From contig NW_022145611.1 of assembly GCF_000002235.5 (NCBI RefSeq), positions 9,182,242-9,246,241 of the forward strand: DNA of 64,000 nucleotides, written 5' to 3'. This document shows, piece by piece, positions 36,541 to 47,934 of this stretch. The notes under the pieces are model-generated. The model was not told the DNA's origin. It saw only the letters and a list, made by a program, of their open reading frames with translations, and did no database searches. Both the position numbers and the translations under genes were made by a program. Source of the DNA: Strongylocentrotus purpuratus. Its lineage: Eukaryota > Echinodermata > Echinoidea > Camarodonta > Strongylocentrotidae. The first letter of the stretch is position 1. Every line of letters starts with the position of its first letter.

Positions 36541-38532
36541 TGGGGTAGAGGGAGGGAAAAGAGTGGATAAACATTACAGAAAGAATAACATCGAGAAAAA
36601 GGACTAAAGTGAGAAAACACCATGATAGAATTTTCATCGAGACATGGCATTTTATCTTCAGTTGTTTCTCTCGACACGGGAACCTGTTGGTCGATACACG
36701 TCTGTAAAAACCCAAATTACACACATAGACTACACATATTCTCAAGCTATTTCAATTCATTCAATTCAGAATGGCAGTCATAGACTAAATTGTACATGCT
36801 TTCACAGTGCATGTAAAATACAATACAAGTATAAAATAACAGCATAAGATCAGGTCAAGTGGAATTAATTATATAATATGTACCAGCATAATTTAGAATT
36901 TGATTGGTGAAATGATAGTAAAATATGTAAGGAATATAAAATAACAACATGAGATCAGGAAAAATGGAATTTAATTTAATATTTACCAGCAAAAGTTGGA
37001 ATTTGATTGGTGAAATTATAGTAAAATATATAAGGAATATAAAATAACAACATGAGATCAGGAAAAATGGAATTTAATTTAATATGTACCAGCATAAGTT
37101 AGAATTTGATTGGTGAAATTATAGTAAAATATATAAGGAATATAAAATAACAACATGAGATCAGGAAAAATGGAATTTAATTTAATATGTACCAGCATAA
37201 TTTAGAATTTGATTGGTGAAATTATAGTAAAATATATAAGGAATATAAAATAACAACATAAGATCAGGAAAAATGGAATTTAATTTAATATGTACCAGCA
37301 TAAGTTAGAATTTAATTGGTGAAATTATAGTGAAATATGTATATATGGAAAGTAAAATGACTGAATCAGACTGATTGGTGTTGCCTCACTGTTAAAAATG
37401 ACACAATATTGTTATGTTAAGGCAACGATTTGCATAGTGAAGTTTAACATAGATGTACGCGTGAGATTGAGAAAAGCACTGTTTTGGAATCTCTTAAATT
37501 CCCTATTATTCATCTCAAACACCACTTTTAATTTGTCACTCATTAAACATTTCTTATTCCCCCTTAACTTCCCGTGCTTCTGCCCTGTAGTCAGAGGCGT
37601 ACAAGAAGGGGTGGGGAAGGAGGGGGGGGGGGGAGTCCCCCAATGATTTTTGGAGTTCCAATCTTCAAGCAACCATCAGGGTAGCAAGGTGCCCGAATAT
37701 ACCACTGTATTATCCAAGGTAGTGAATGGTGACGATGAAATGATATTTTAAAGAAATCGGTGTTCACTTTGGTCGCTCACTCGCAAAATCTAAAACCAAT
37801 ATGATTTTTGGCAAAAGGATGCCCGCATATGGGAATTTTCGGGCCGCATGTATTTTGATGACAAAGTAATATCTTTACTATACAATGCTTCGCTCGCTTG
37901 TACACTTATGTAGATAATCTTCTTCTTCTTTTTTTTTTTTTTTTTTGGGGGGGGGGGGGGGGGGGGCGGGCAATTCCCCGCGCAATTCACTGTTTGTCCC
38001 AGGCGCCAAAATGCCTATAGATATGCCACTGGCCTTGATTTATCACTTAACCATCAATTTGCATATTAGAAACAAATAATGACTGATGAATGTAATAAAT
38101 ATTGTAATAAAGGGTTAATAGACGAATGTAGGAATAGATTATGATGAATGAAACAGATGAATAAACATATAAACTGAGTCATTATAACCTACCTATCGTG
38201 GTGACGACCGTTGCAGAAAAGAATAACGAGTCTATAAGATCCCAGTGATGATATTGCTGTTTGGACGAGTTGAAGCCATGGTCGGGGGTCCAACGAAGAC
38301 CTCCGGTATACGCATCGATTAGGTCGTTGGAGTAAGTCTGAAGGTCTTCCCGGTTCACGCAGGAGTTGTTGGTAACGAAGTCGATGGCGGCGACGAGGAA
38401 CGTTCGATGGAGGTCGTCGGCGTGGCGCCGTTCGATGGACGTGAAGATCAACGCGCCGATGAAGAGGTAGACCCAAAAGATGACGAGGACGGCGAGGAGC
38501 TGTGACCTGGTCTGCCACGCGTTCTGCCCCAT
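20446..38532 (-). CDS. KCNK: Two-pore-domain potassium channel (K2P), complete, two exons
   Basis: Exon 1 is 38193-38532 and exon 2 is 20446-21431, with a 16.8 kb intron, giving 441 residues. I chose the ATG at 38530-38532 (MGQNAWQTRSQ); the open frame upstream has only a GTG. TM1 is at about 12-30, followed by an extracellular cap with C58 and possible N-glycosylation at NNS and NSS. The first pore is TTIGYG (111-116). TM2 is at about 127-148, TM3 at about 182-204 and the second pore TTIGFG (225-230) followed by DYVAG; TM4 is at about 244-268. The intron interrupts the first Gly codon of GYG in phase 1, a position known to be conserved in K2P genes. K2P dimers carry background K+ current in the plasma membrane. 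The pore sequences look closest to the TALK/TREK side of the family, but I cannot fix a subtype. The C-terminal tail has a basic block (283-300), five consecutive Cys (383-387) and a Ser-rich stretch (402-413). Confidence 0.93.
21440..21785 (-). repeat. (GA)n/(CT)n tract at the KCNK exon-2 splice acceptor
   Basis: On the plus strand this is GAGA-rich with GACAGA units. On the coding (minus) strand it is about 340 bases of nearly pure pyrimidine ending about 10-20 bases before the acceptor at 21432, so it forms an oversized polypyrimidine tract. Confidence 0.8.
22058..22203 (+). repeat. (TTC)n microsatellite, left flank of LINE
   Basis: About 145 bases of CTT repeats, changing to CTTTTT units near the right end. 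It abuts the 5' end of a LINE fragment; a second (CTT)n block follows the LINE at 23247-23288. Confidence 0.95.
22206..23288 (+). mobile_element. 5'-truncated non-LTR retrotransposon 3' end (Tx1/L1-like) inside (TTC)n
   Basis: An uninterrupted frame 22206-22910 (about 235 codons, no start codon) ends in TAA-type termination. Within it, SIYRIFNRAINFLPRA and KLINWTEIYCYP precede the Cys-His motif CGWCGKKGTILHLFIEC (C-x2-C-x7-H-x4-C). Downstream it has a Trp/Leu-rich tail ending LFLSDDIDLTWLI. A Cys-His motif of the form CG...GT..H.F.EC close to the C-terminus is typical of L1/Tx1-clade ORF2 proteins. A ~310-base AT-rich 3' UTR carries AATAAA at about 23218 and runs straight into (CTT)n. The copy has (TTC)n on both sides. 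The frame is intact, so the insertion may be young. Confidence 0.75.
24211..24643 (-). repeat. tRNA-derived SINE, copy 2, interrupted by another repeat
   Basis: The body and head match copy 1: TGCCTTGCCAAAGGACATTA, GCCGTGTCGGGGAT and the head CCACTCGACTACGACAC. The left end has the (ATA)n tail. The tRNA-like head is split at about 24422-24610 by an unrelated insert. Confidence 0.75.
24422..24610 (+). mobile_element. ~190-bp MITE-like insert within SINE copy 2
   Basis: This insert breaks the SINE head. It is homologous, in reverse orientation, to 61225-61405. Shared words (plus strand here) include AGGAGGGATTAGAC, CAGGTGGTTATCTCATCAA and ACATAAGAAAA, then GGATCATGGGG. Short TTTAA(A)G-like words at both junctions could be a target duplication. 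Confidence 0.7.
25739..26103. mobile_element. MITE-like element, family X copy A
   Basis: It starts with CGTCGGCGTTTACATGAACC and ends GGATTCGTCGGTTCATGCAA, so its ends are inverted repeats (ATGAACCGTCGAATCC-type). Further GCATTCGACGGTTCAT words occur inside near the right end. The first 32 bases (25739-25770) recur exactly, inverted, at 34198-34229 in copy B. Confidence 0.7.
27954..28308 (-). repeat. tRNA-derived SINE, copy 3
   Basis: It has the same body as copy 1: AAGCGCTTTACAGATATA, CTCCCTGGGGAGCATTCC and CTACCGGGTACCCATTTAAC. The decayed tRNA-like head at the right has a B-box relic (GAACTTGAACCC on plus). The tail at the left is TAATAATAATAT. Confidence 0.75.
28610..29320. repeat. ~130-bp degenerate tandem repeat carrying a nested foldback element
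   Basis: A unit with the words TTTGACC(T/A)(T/C)GAC, then TTCTTCC(A/T)CATAAT, TGCAAGTTTCATCAAATT and TTTTGAAATGAGA recurs from 28610 to 29320. The array is interrupted by the foldback element at 28950-29251. Confidence 0.65.
28950..29251. mobile_element. 302-bp foldback MITE with ~145-bp arms, TA-flanked
   Basis: The two halves are near-complete reverse complements: GGCCATTTTCGTAATG at the left, its complement at the right, with arms running in to about 29095 and 29110 and only scattered mismatches. TA lies on both sides (28948-28949 and 29252-29253), the target site used by Tc1/mariner elements. No coding capacity. Confidence 0.8.
30483..30507 (+). repeat. Long poly-G run
   Basis: About 25 consecutive G's, followed by TGGGAGGGGGAG. 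It is the longest of more than 25 poly-C/poly-G runs of ten or more in the window. Confidence 0.95.
31306..31545. repeat. 17-bp minisatellite (CCGCTATTCATAAGGTC) and derivative
   Basis: From 31310 to 31430 a 17-base unit, CCGCTATTCATAAGGTC with TTTTCAT and GGACC variants, repeats about seven times. From 31430 to 31545 it changes to a longer unit mixing CTATTCATAATA with AGAAAAGGGT. Confidence 0.85.
33942..34229. mobile_element. MITE-like element, family X copy B (inverted relative to copy A)
   Basis: The right end, 34198-34229, is the exact reverse complement of the left end of copy A. Inside are repeated words GATTCGACGGTTCAT (33959, near 34023) and ATGAACCGACGAATCC (near 34012). The left boundary is uncertain. 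Both copies lie in the KCNK intron, 8 kb apart, in opposite orientation. Confidence 0.6.
34310..34425 (+). repeat. SINE 3'-tail fragment (AGCGCTATACGAAAAC...ATTATT)
   Basis: The words TGTGAAGCGCCAGGAGTG and GAGCGCTATACGAAAA followed by (ATT)n match tails of tRNA-related SINEs. A similar tail occurs at 47570-47635 (ACCAGCGCTATATAAAT then (ATT)n) and a shorter one at about 60045-60120. Confidence 0.5.
34800..34970 (-). repeat. Possible tRNA-headed SINE fragment
   Basis: On minus, GGAGATGCAGTAGTTAGAGC then AGTGGTCT, followed about 30 bases later by CATGGGTTCAATGTC, resembles the A- and B-box spacing of a tRNA head. The match is weak and no body or tail was found. Confidence 0.35.
36164..36260 (-). 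repeat. tRNA-derived SINE, copy 4 (head only)
   Basis: AATGCCTTGCGAAAGGACAT, then GAGATTTGAACTCTC (inverted B box) and ATACCACGACACCTC (A-box side) align with the right third of SINE copies 1-3. The rest of the body is missing. Confidence 0.65.
36440..36540. repeat. (AT)n and (GA)n microsatellite
   Basis: Alternating AT at 36462-36494 followed by (GA)n to 36538. The open frames across it are artefacts. Confidence 0.9.
36831..37335. repeat. ~102-bp tandem repeat, about five copies
   Basis: The unit contains TATAAAATAACAACATGAGA, then ATGGAATTTAATTTAATATG, TACCAGCATAA, GAATTTGATTGGTGAAAT and AGTAAAATATATAAGGAA. Starts are near 36831, 36935, 37038, 37141 and 37243. The three middle copies are almost identical; the outer two are more diverged. 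Confidence 0.9.
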
Positions 38533-40493
38533 GACGACTACGACCCCGACCACGGCAGTTCGATGTCAATTACCAAATTAACTGTCAGTTATAAAAGCCA
38601 CCTGCACGAACGTATCGACGTATCGTGCAATTAAGTCGCTTGATCATGCATGTAGCTAATAAATGTTTCAAATGCAATTTCCGCCAGTGTTTGGCATGGC
38701 CGTGAAATGATTTTAACAGATTACCTCTATGTTCGCTCCGATGGCTGTTCTCTGTAATGCTCTCCTTCATGACACAGGACGGTAACAGAAGCAATAATAT
38801 ACATCACTGTGCCTCAAAACTACGGCTTTCATGACGCAACGTAAAGCTCCGATATTAATTAATATTAATAGTTTACAGAGCTTCACTGAATGATGATAAG
38901 TCGATAAGTGGCCTGCCAATCCTTCACTGAATCTGCCCCATTAATCATAGTCTCGATAGATGGTTTCGACTGGTTTCGAATCTATTATTCACACTGGGCA
39001 TGTCAAAATGAGTGTTTATTCAACAGTAGATTGGTTTATAATATCGACTGCTTGAGTGCAATTAGTATTTAGTATATTACAATCCTGTGAAATATTATAG
39101 GGATGAAATATCAAGCACTATTATATAACTTCCCCTCGGGTTCGATCCCGGTCGGTCAACAAGTAGATCCGCTTGCGTTTGGACGTATTGACTTCCGAAA
39201 CTATTAAAATATGAAGGTAGTCTCTCACTCGTTAGTCACAATAAAACTAGCTGAAAACCACTTTCAAGACATATTTATGCATACCATATCGGACGCGGCA
39301 CGAAGTCACTAAATCAGACTATGATCGATCAAATTTGTGGTGCTGATGTGTCGTCTGGTTGCTCAACTCGCAAAAGTGTCATCAATGTTAGTAATCAACT
39401 CGAAAACAACACAGACTCCGGTCCCGAAACTAAACTGCGAGAAAACAACACATACAGTTCGTCAGCTGCTACGTACATTCTAAACCGTTCTGTCACAAAA
39501 TCCGTGGCATGATAGGGGTATATCACGCTATGAGGATCTCGGTGAGACAATGACAATGTTTGTGAAGATAGCTAGACAGAGTGCCCTTTTGGAACCTCGG
39601 ACGACAGAAAAGAGATTAAAGGCGATCACTCAAGATTCTTTGTTTGATTGACCTCAATTCGTTTGGAATGAAACCAATGGAGTGCGAAGCTTCTTTTTTT
39701 TTATCCGCCGCTGCTCTTTTAGAAAGTCCAGTATGACTATTATCACTCTCTTATACCTTTCGAATTATCTAGTACATGTATGTTGTTATTCAGGCTTTTC
39801 GAGTATACTTGGTAAAGTGCCAACATGAAGAATTCTTCGTCGTTTGGGGATATACATATACGAACTCATCGCAAATATCTTTTTTGTTGACTATGTAACG
39901 TGATTTCGAGAGCTTTGACAAATATTTATGAACACCGCGATCGGGCAATGGACACCCCCTTTCATAAACTGGGCTAAGCCATGATGACGTAGAAAGAGCT
40001 TTATGTTTCATCCGTTACATTACAGGCTATACATTGCCCGTCATTGGGACTTTTAAGATACAAACATTTACTCTAGATAAATTTCTTTCTGTTAAAACAA
40101 CGCCGTCTGGTAATGATACAACACATTTTCTACATTTTAATTCAGATTTTTCTTTTTTTAGTGCAACCTGTCCTTGTTGGCGCAGCAAAGGTGAAGCCAT
40201 GGGGGGGGGGGGGGGGAGGGGGCACTGTTACAGGCGGCTTGCGAGATGAGAACAAAGCTTGGGAACAAGGTAATCAAGTAAGGGGGGATTGGTTACTATT
40301 ATTATCTAAAGTTACCTTTCCTTTCTCCCTTTCTCTCTCTCTTTATCTATCTATCTCTTTTTCCAATATATTTACCTTTTTCGCCAGTAAGATGGGGATG
40401 CCCTCGTAATGTATGCAACTGTACATTACAACCTATAGACTAATATAAACAAAATAAGCACTTTTTTTTCTCTCACCATTCCCTACCCCCCCC

Positions 40494-40542
<49 letters not shown>

Positions 40543-41085
40543 CCCCCCCCCTCTCTCTCTCCATCTCATTCTTTCATTTATAGTTATTTTCCCGTTTTCG
40601 CCATTCGATTGGGATGCCTTTGTAGGTATGCCACTTTAGATTTCAGATTAATAACTAAACGAATACACGCGTGTCACAATACGTGTCGATACATTCCAGG
40701 CGGGCAGTGCTAGGAAGGAAGAAATTAAGTGTTTATGGATTCAGAAAATCAATACAGGGAGGTGTCCCTATCTACACCGGAATGTACAAATTCCGTTTCT
40801 AACGGATGTTGGTTAGAATTTCCAGATAGAACATTGTAGGTATTTGCTAATAGTAGAATTACAGTAGAATATTCTTTTCTTTTTTTCTATAACACGGACA
40901 AATATGTAGCAGCTAAATTTAGAAAGAAGTTTCTTGTTGTTATAAGAAGAGCTTCCTTCTACATAATTATGTACTCTCTTCTTCTCTGTGATCTATCCCA
41001 CTCACTCACTCTCTCTCTCTCTCTCTCTCTTTCACTCTCCCCCCCCCCCCAACCCCTTCTCTCTCCCCTTTTTTCTCTCTTTCTC

Positions 41086-41121
<36 letters not shown>

Positions 41122-41812
41122 ATTTTCTCTATTTTTCTCTCCCTCCCCCTCTCTCTCTCTCATACATTTATACACAATCGCAGAGATTAGAAACACATCT
41201 TTGAATTTCGAAATGATTCTAAGTAGGTGGTGCAATTAGTTTATAAGATTTAAAGTCTTCTTCTACTTGAACCCCCCCCCCCCCCGTATGATAATTATGT
41301 GAGATCGAGTATATAGGGTGAATTAGTTTAAATTTGACTTATCTTTTCGTTTCTCTCTTTAATTGCGCTTTTGCTGAATCATAGAATTGTGGGTTCTCCT
41401 TCTACCTCTACGGTCCTTACCCCACCTTCTATCTATTCTCCCTTCTTCACTGTTCCTTTTCTCCCTCGGCCAATCTCTCTTTCAATCTTACTCTTTTTCG
41501 TCCCTCCTCTCTATCCCGACCTCTCTTCCAATCTCTTTCTCTCTAGCAACTTGTTATCGGTCCTGGATTGCTCTGTAAGAAAGGGACAGAACACGGCGGC
41601 GCATGAATTCGTATACTATCCACCAAACCGACCATGAAGTGTGCTAAAAACCAGGGGCAGATGTAGTAAACGGTAGAGGGCACAATAATACAAGCAAGAA
41701 CATAAATGATTCCCATTATCAGGTTCTTCTGGGAGTTTGAATTTTGAAAAGGAGGAGGGGGAGGGACATGGGGGACACAAAACGCAAAGGGGTATTTTTT
41801 TTCTTTGTGTAC
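38533..41812. other. KCNK 5' flank: no gene seen, simple repeats
   Basis: No convincing exon. The plus-strand open frame at 39321-39509 (63 codons, unbroken, no known domain) is the only non-repetitive candidate and could be part of a 5' untranslated exon of something else. Poly-G lies at 40201-40216. CT-rich tracts with C runs lie at 40494-40562 and 41002-41160, and poly-C at 41270-41285. Confidence 0.5.
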
Positions 41813-41816
41813 TTAA

Positions 41817-42349
41817 AGATACTATGTCCCTTTTGCAGCCAACCTCAAATTCTGTAGAACTTTGCAGGAATTATGAATATGTCATGTATGTCCTATCTGT
41901 GAAATTTAAACGTTAGCTGTGTCGTCATATTCAAATTATGCAAGGAAACCCGTAAACTTGCTAGACTTCACTGTCAGACACTATTGAGTGACTGACTGGC
42001 CTTTTTTCTTCTTTAGTAATAACATACATGAAAAGAGTTGTAAAGGGTACATGAGCATTTGTCTACATCAATAACCCACTTCTTGTGATGACCAAGATTA
42101 AACTGATTGAATCTTTGCGCAGCATAAAATGTATGACCATTCGGTACAATTGTCTGAAAATCAAGACTATTACTTTTGGGCTCTATAGCCCTAAAGTCGA
42201 TTTGACAACTAATAGTCATTATTTTCCCACTTGAAGACATCTTCAAGCCCCACCTTTTTTAGGGAAGTTCTAAATTAGTATTATCTTTCAAATGCAGTTG
42301 GAATTTAACTTTTTCATTTTTTTTGGCCTGCAAATGGGACATAGTACCT
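41817..42349. mobile_element. piggyBac-type MITE with TTAA target duplication
   Basis: The ends are AGATACTATGTCCCTTTTGC (left) and the complement of AGGTACTATGTCCCATTTGC (right). TTAA stands immediately outside both ends (41813-41816 and 42350-42353). The length is 533 bases and no transposase is present. TTAA duplication is the hallmark of piggyBac-class elements. Confidence 0.8.
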
Positions 42350-42353
42350 TTAA

Positions 42354-44129
42354 GGAATGCCAGATTTGGCTTTAAAGGGGGAGGGGGCATATAGGCCGAT
42401 TGAATGTATTATTGAAAACTGAGGCATTACCACGATTCCTGCAAATGAGCCATTTCTGTTTCAAACTAGAATTCGATGTTCGAATCTTTTGATGGGGTTA
42501 GTTGAATAGGTGAATGTTATATGGTAATCAAAAAATATTCTGTATGAAAACCAAGATAAGAAAGCCAAGACAATGTACGTTGTTGACAATGGCAATCTGA
42601 TTTCTCATTACAACCATGTTTATGAATTTATAGCATTGCTATTGTTCGCATGTTCTGTTTGTTGTTCGAGGGGGGGGGGGGGATCTGACAAGAAGAAAAA
42701 AAATAGAAAAAAATAAATCAAAATTGCGGATGTTAATTAATATCTTTTCTCATGCTTTTTTTCCCTACTATATTTGTCGTTTCATTGCATATTTTTGTGA
42801 AATAATTATTTATTGTATTATTTTTTGCATGAGAAATAAAAATCATTTGAATCTATATTTGAATCTAGGATTTGGGGGAGGGGGGGGGGGGGGGGCTACA
42901 TAAGACCACAATCAGGGGGCACACTTATCTTTTTATCAAGTTTTAAAAGGGGCGAGGTGTGGTTGTGCCCCTCAGTTCTGTCAGTGGGTAACATAAAGTT
43001 GAGCAGGTGAACATTGACGATCTTAATCAGGCCTCCAATCAATGAAAACAACGATCGGGGTGTTGACATTTCAAGTCCTATATAGAACCGATTAGCAATG
43101 CTTTTATGATTTTATGGTATCGCGAGGAGTCGAGGACACAGTTGTCCTAAATATTGTTACATTACAGCTACTAGTTTTTGCGTATTTCGCGGGTGCCATA
43201 AAGGTTATAATAGCTATTCAAGTACAAACAAATTTACCTCATATAGCTACCTGTATATGCATGTATTTGTGACCTAGTACATTTGATTTTATTGTATCCG
43301 ACATCTCGATGCTAAGTGCGTTCTTCGTTATAAATTTAGTTTTGTTTGTGCAAAGATTTTGGCAACATTTCTGATTAGATCTCGCCCACTGAGGAATCTT
43401 GGTCATCAATTCATTTAGATAAATAAAGCATTATATGTTTAACTTATCAGGACAATCACCCCCCCCCCCAGACAACCACCCCGAAGAAAATTATCCCCCC
43501 TTGTTCATTAAAGGGGAAGCCCACCCTGATATTAAGTCCGTTTTAATTAAAGCAGTTTTTTTTTTGTCGGGGGGGGGGGGGGTTGTCCAGGGGGTAATTG
43601 TTGTATAACCTATGTTTAATATGCCAAACAGTGAATATAGAATAAAAATCATGATGATGAAAAGGTAAATTAACATTTTCTCTGAGTTTCCTGGTTTTCC
43701 TGCTTTGTTTTGCTCATCTACTATTTAGTCCTCAATAAAATTGCTCTCTCGTTTCGAGAGTGTGCATGTTTCTTATTTTGTTTCTATTGATATAAAGAAA
43801 AAACAAATTATGTTTAATACCTAGCACAAAATAAAGAGTAAATAAAACGGCTGTGGTAATTCCCACTACTAAATTTAGCCTCGGTCTAAACTATGCTCTT
43901 TGAAACCATCTTGGAAGAGTTTAGGGTCATGTCTTAAAGAAAACTGATTTATATTGTGCACCCTTGTAACCTCTCTGACTGATAGTGAACTCAGGAGCCA
44001 TAAATATTGCAAAAGGTAAATCTTTACTAAAAAAAACACAATTGAATCAAGTACCTGCTACCAAGTAACTGAGGTACAAATGTATAAACATTGTGGAATG
44101 GAGTTGTCACAGATTGGCGAAAAGAGAAA

Positions 44130-44184
<55 letters not shown>

Positions 44185-47100
44185 ACCCTCTCTCCATTTG
44201 CACTCCCCTTTCTCTCTTACATACACAATTTTCATAAAAGTGATAATGGTAGTAAGAATAATAATCTATACATGTACTAGTCCATATTACTCAAAGCACA
44301 GCCAATGCATAGATTCTCTACAACACGTCATGCCATGTCAGTTTTATATGTAAAACAACAACAACACTCAAATATAACACAAGAAAGCAACAGATGAAAA
44401 TAACACAACATAGTACACACAAAGTCAGCTTGGAATGGAAGCTTTATCGATCAATTTCGGATCAAATCAATACAAGTATAGCATCATATCAAATAATACA
44501 CAATAACTGTTTCTCAAATAATAACTCTTTGCTCGCTCGCTGCAGTTGCTTCATGAATGATTAACACAAACACACTTGACATGATAAATAATAACATTTG
44601 TACATTCACACACACATACTGGCAGCATCATGGCTCTTCTGCCCTGAATGTCTTTATTTTATGAATTTTAGAAATGGTATGGCAAAACTAAATGTGGTTA
44701 CAAAATAGATTACTCTACTCCAGATTTTCTTCACTTAAAATTTTATTTCAAAGACTGAGAAAATGGATAAAGAGAAGGATAGAAATAGAGAAAGAGAGAG
44801 AACTAGAGAAAGAGAGAGAGAGAGAGAATGGAGAGGGGAAGGGAGGGAGAGAGAGAGAGAGAGAGGGGGGGGGGGGGAGTGAGAGAAACAGAGAGACAGC
44901 AAGAATAGCAACATGGGGATAATGAATGAGAGAAGAGAGAAACAGCAAATGAGAGAGAAAGAGAACGAAAAAAAAAGAGAGAGAAGAAAGGAAAGGGAGG
45001 GGGGGGGGGGGGGGAAGAGGGATTGACAAAGCAATTGAAGTACAACCTCTTACATGAACTAAATGCAAATCTTTATTTTTAGTAGAGGTAAAGGACAGAA
45101 TTTTCATTCATTGCTAAGATAAAGTCAACATTTAAAACAAAAATGTCAACAATAGCATATTTCAAGTAACAATTACTTTTCATTCTGTACTAATTTCATA
45201 TTTAATTCTAATTAAAAATGAATTCACCCAGACACAATGGTTGTAACTTATACATCCAGTATTTTGATGAACATTAGCTCACATATATGTATGCAGAGAG
45301 CAGTACTTTATAAAGCCATTGTGTGAAGCCATACCGAAGGTCAATTCTTGAATAAGAATGAATTATTATCCAACTAGCCAATGGTGTTTTCAAGAAAATT
45401 ACCTTGTTAATGAAATTTTTTGTAATACATACATGAATTTGGCAACAAAGATACACAAGAACATCCTTGTAATAAAAACAAAGAAATACAAGGTTTAATG
45501 TGCATATCTACATGTATGTGTTGTACATTGTAGATCCTGTTTTAATAGTAGTGTTGCAAATCATGACATTAATTTGTTTGACAGCTACGACTCATAAAAC
45601 AAGACTGTGCTTACTACGCAAGCTGCTGATCGAGTGCATAGATTTATCATATTATTTAATTCTTGTACTTTTGGCTTTTGGAGAAGGAAAAAAGGGAGCA
45701 CTTCACATTTACAGAAATTTGACTCGATACTCAATGCACAAGATCTTATAAAAGCTCACAACTTGAAAAAAAGGAAGCACCAGAAATAGACTAGAGGCCC
45801 ATTCAGACATGGGCCAAACGTCGCGTAAAACAAAATCGCCGCAGCAAAATCTATCAGCATAAGCATATTCCTGTTTCTGTATCTTAATCAATGCAGAAAA
45901 GAGAACACACACACACAGGCGTCATTACTGCACACAACTCTGATTTTATATCTGTTTTAAAGCTGAACAAAGCACAACAGTATTTGTTTACAAAAATGCA
46001 CTAGATGGCAGAAATTTGCCAAAGTATTCATTGCAAAATGACCACTCATTACAAAGTACTATCATTCATTTAAACATCGCGCTACGAAACGAAATATTTT
46101 GCACAGTCTCGCATACCAATGCACTCGCGCAGTAATAGAAAAAAAATATATACCACATGTACACTTCTCGTAAAGAATGCCTGGCATTTTCTAATGATAT
46201 TTACAACCGTGATTACTTCACTTCGTACATGTCAATGACAAAAATCAGGTTAGTCGATTGAGATTCTTCAATCGAAAAAATAACAAAGCGTGTACCTTTT
46301 CTGAAACATACATGTCTGCTTGGTGTAGAAATGAAAATAAAGATGAGATTTAATACTGTATGCTTCTCTCTTCTCAAAATAAAGTTATTCTATATACACG
46401 ACGAGGGCACAAAGCAGTGGTAAGAGTGTAGTACAGCAAAAATAGCGTTCTGTGAATATTCTATACACGTTCTATATATACAGACAAAGAGTGCATCTTG
46501 AATATGGAATGTAGTGAGATGCTATGCAACCAAATATATATACACAAGCTATTTCCAGAGGCGAAATGAGGTGGCTGTGCAAAAAATTGCAAAGAAAGTC
46601 TTTCAAAGAAACTATTTCTGTACTTTGTACACACGCACATGAATGATCAAACATACCAATGATGGTTACTGACAAGTTTACTACTTATTTTTTTTTCACT
46701 TTCTCATAGCTCTAGATGATGAAGGCAGTGCAGTCAGTTTGATTTATTTGGATGAAGTTCAAAGGGGTTTTGATCTGTTCTTAATCCGACCCCTTCCTAA
46801 TCAAACTTCTTTTTAAAAGTAGAACAAAAAAATTCTTCAGGAAAAAAAAATGTTCACATGGTATTACTATTATTCTACTATCATAGTGATTAGATAGATA
46901 TACAAGCCCTATAAGAAAAATTCCTCATTTCCGTTCACCCACCCATGTAAAATTGAAATTGAATCTAAACCCCCAAATGTTTAGAATAAAGGGTTCAAAT
47001 TACATTCCTCTGAAATAGCCCCCCAAAAACCTTGCATCAATCGCAAATATATAGATGCATACATCCCTACCAGAAGTTAAGTACCTGTACATTCTAAACA

Positions 47101-47934
47101 CCAATCCCAGCTATCATTCAAATAAATTTACTAATTGGAGTGAAAATCATAAATGTAGTTGTCATCTATATCTTCCCAAGTCTCCACCTATTTGAATAAA
47201 ATATGGATTGTTTGTTTGTTTGTTTGATTTTATTTCTGCATTCAAATACAAGGTTATACATTTTTACATTGTGATGGTATAATGCCATTCTATCATATTG
47301 CATGCAAGTCTCGTCTTTTGTTGTCTATCATTTATGAGATAATTGTAGTGTACGGTACCTGGTAGACTTGCGGAATCTATTTGAACAAATGCTACTAGCT
47401 TGAATGGCATGAAAGAGCTACCAGAAAGAGGAAAAATTGAGATGATAAGGCCAAGTAAATCTGATTCCTAAGTTTTCTTTTAAATCCCATCCTGTTTAAT
47501 AATCCCCCCCCCCAAACCTCCTTATTACATATTTAGTTTAACCGTACTTTTCATTTCACTTGTTTTGTAAAGTGCTCAGAAACTGTACTTGTATACCAGC
47601 GCTATATAAATCTTAAATATTATTATTATTATTTTTTTTAATCTGATAATTCGTTGTTTGGAATAAAATTCAAGAATCTGAAACGAGGTGACAAAAACCA
47701 TTAATATTGTACAATTCACTTTGTTTTGATCCTCTGCAGATCATTTACAAAATGAAATGTTTTTAATTGAATGATGATATTGAGCAGACAGCATTTACAT
47801 GTATTAAAGGGGGAAAATATGAAATATAGATGTAATATAACATGGAGCCTTCCTCTTCATGGTCAAAGAATCTTGCACTATGAATCAGTTTTACATGGCA
47901 TCATTGAGTGCCATCCATTATCATGTCTTTAAGT
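42354..47934. other. Intergenic and probable 3' region of the downstream minus-strand gene
   Basis: No coding exon found. It holds poly-G runs (42670, 42885, 43570) and a (TC)n(AC)n block at 44130-44187. A GA-rich block with G runs lies at 44780-45015 and a SINE-like tail at 47570-47635. The last 1-3 kb before 47935 is AT-rich and probably includes the 3' UTR of the gene that ends there. Confidence 0.5.

Noticed and set aside
38533..38553. Seven extra residues at the N-terminus of the K2P channel
   Set aside because: The upstream start would be GTG; the first ATG in frame is at 38530-38532 and gives a normal K2P N-terminus.
39321..39512. Sixty-three-codon plus-strand frame with mixed composition
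   Set aside because: No domain, no clear splice sites in phase, no neighbouring exon; kept only as a remark in the flank entry.
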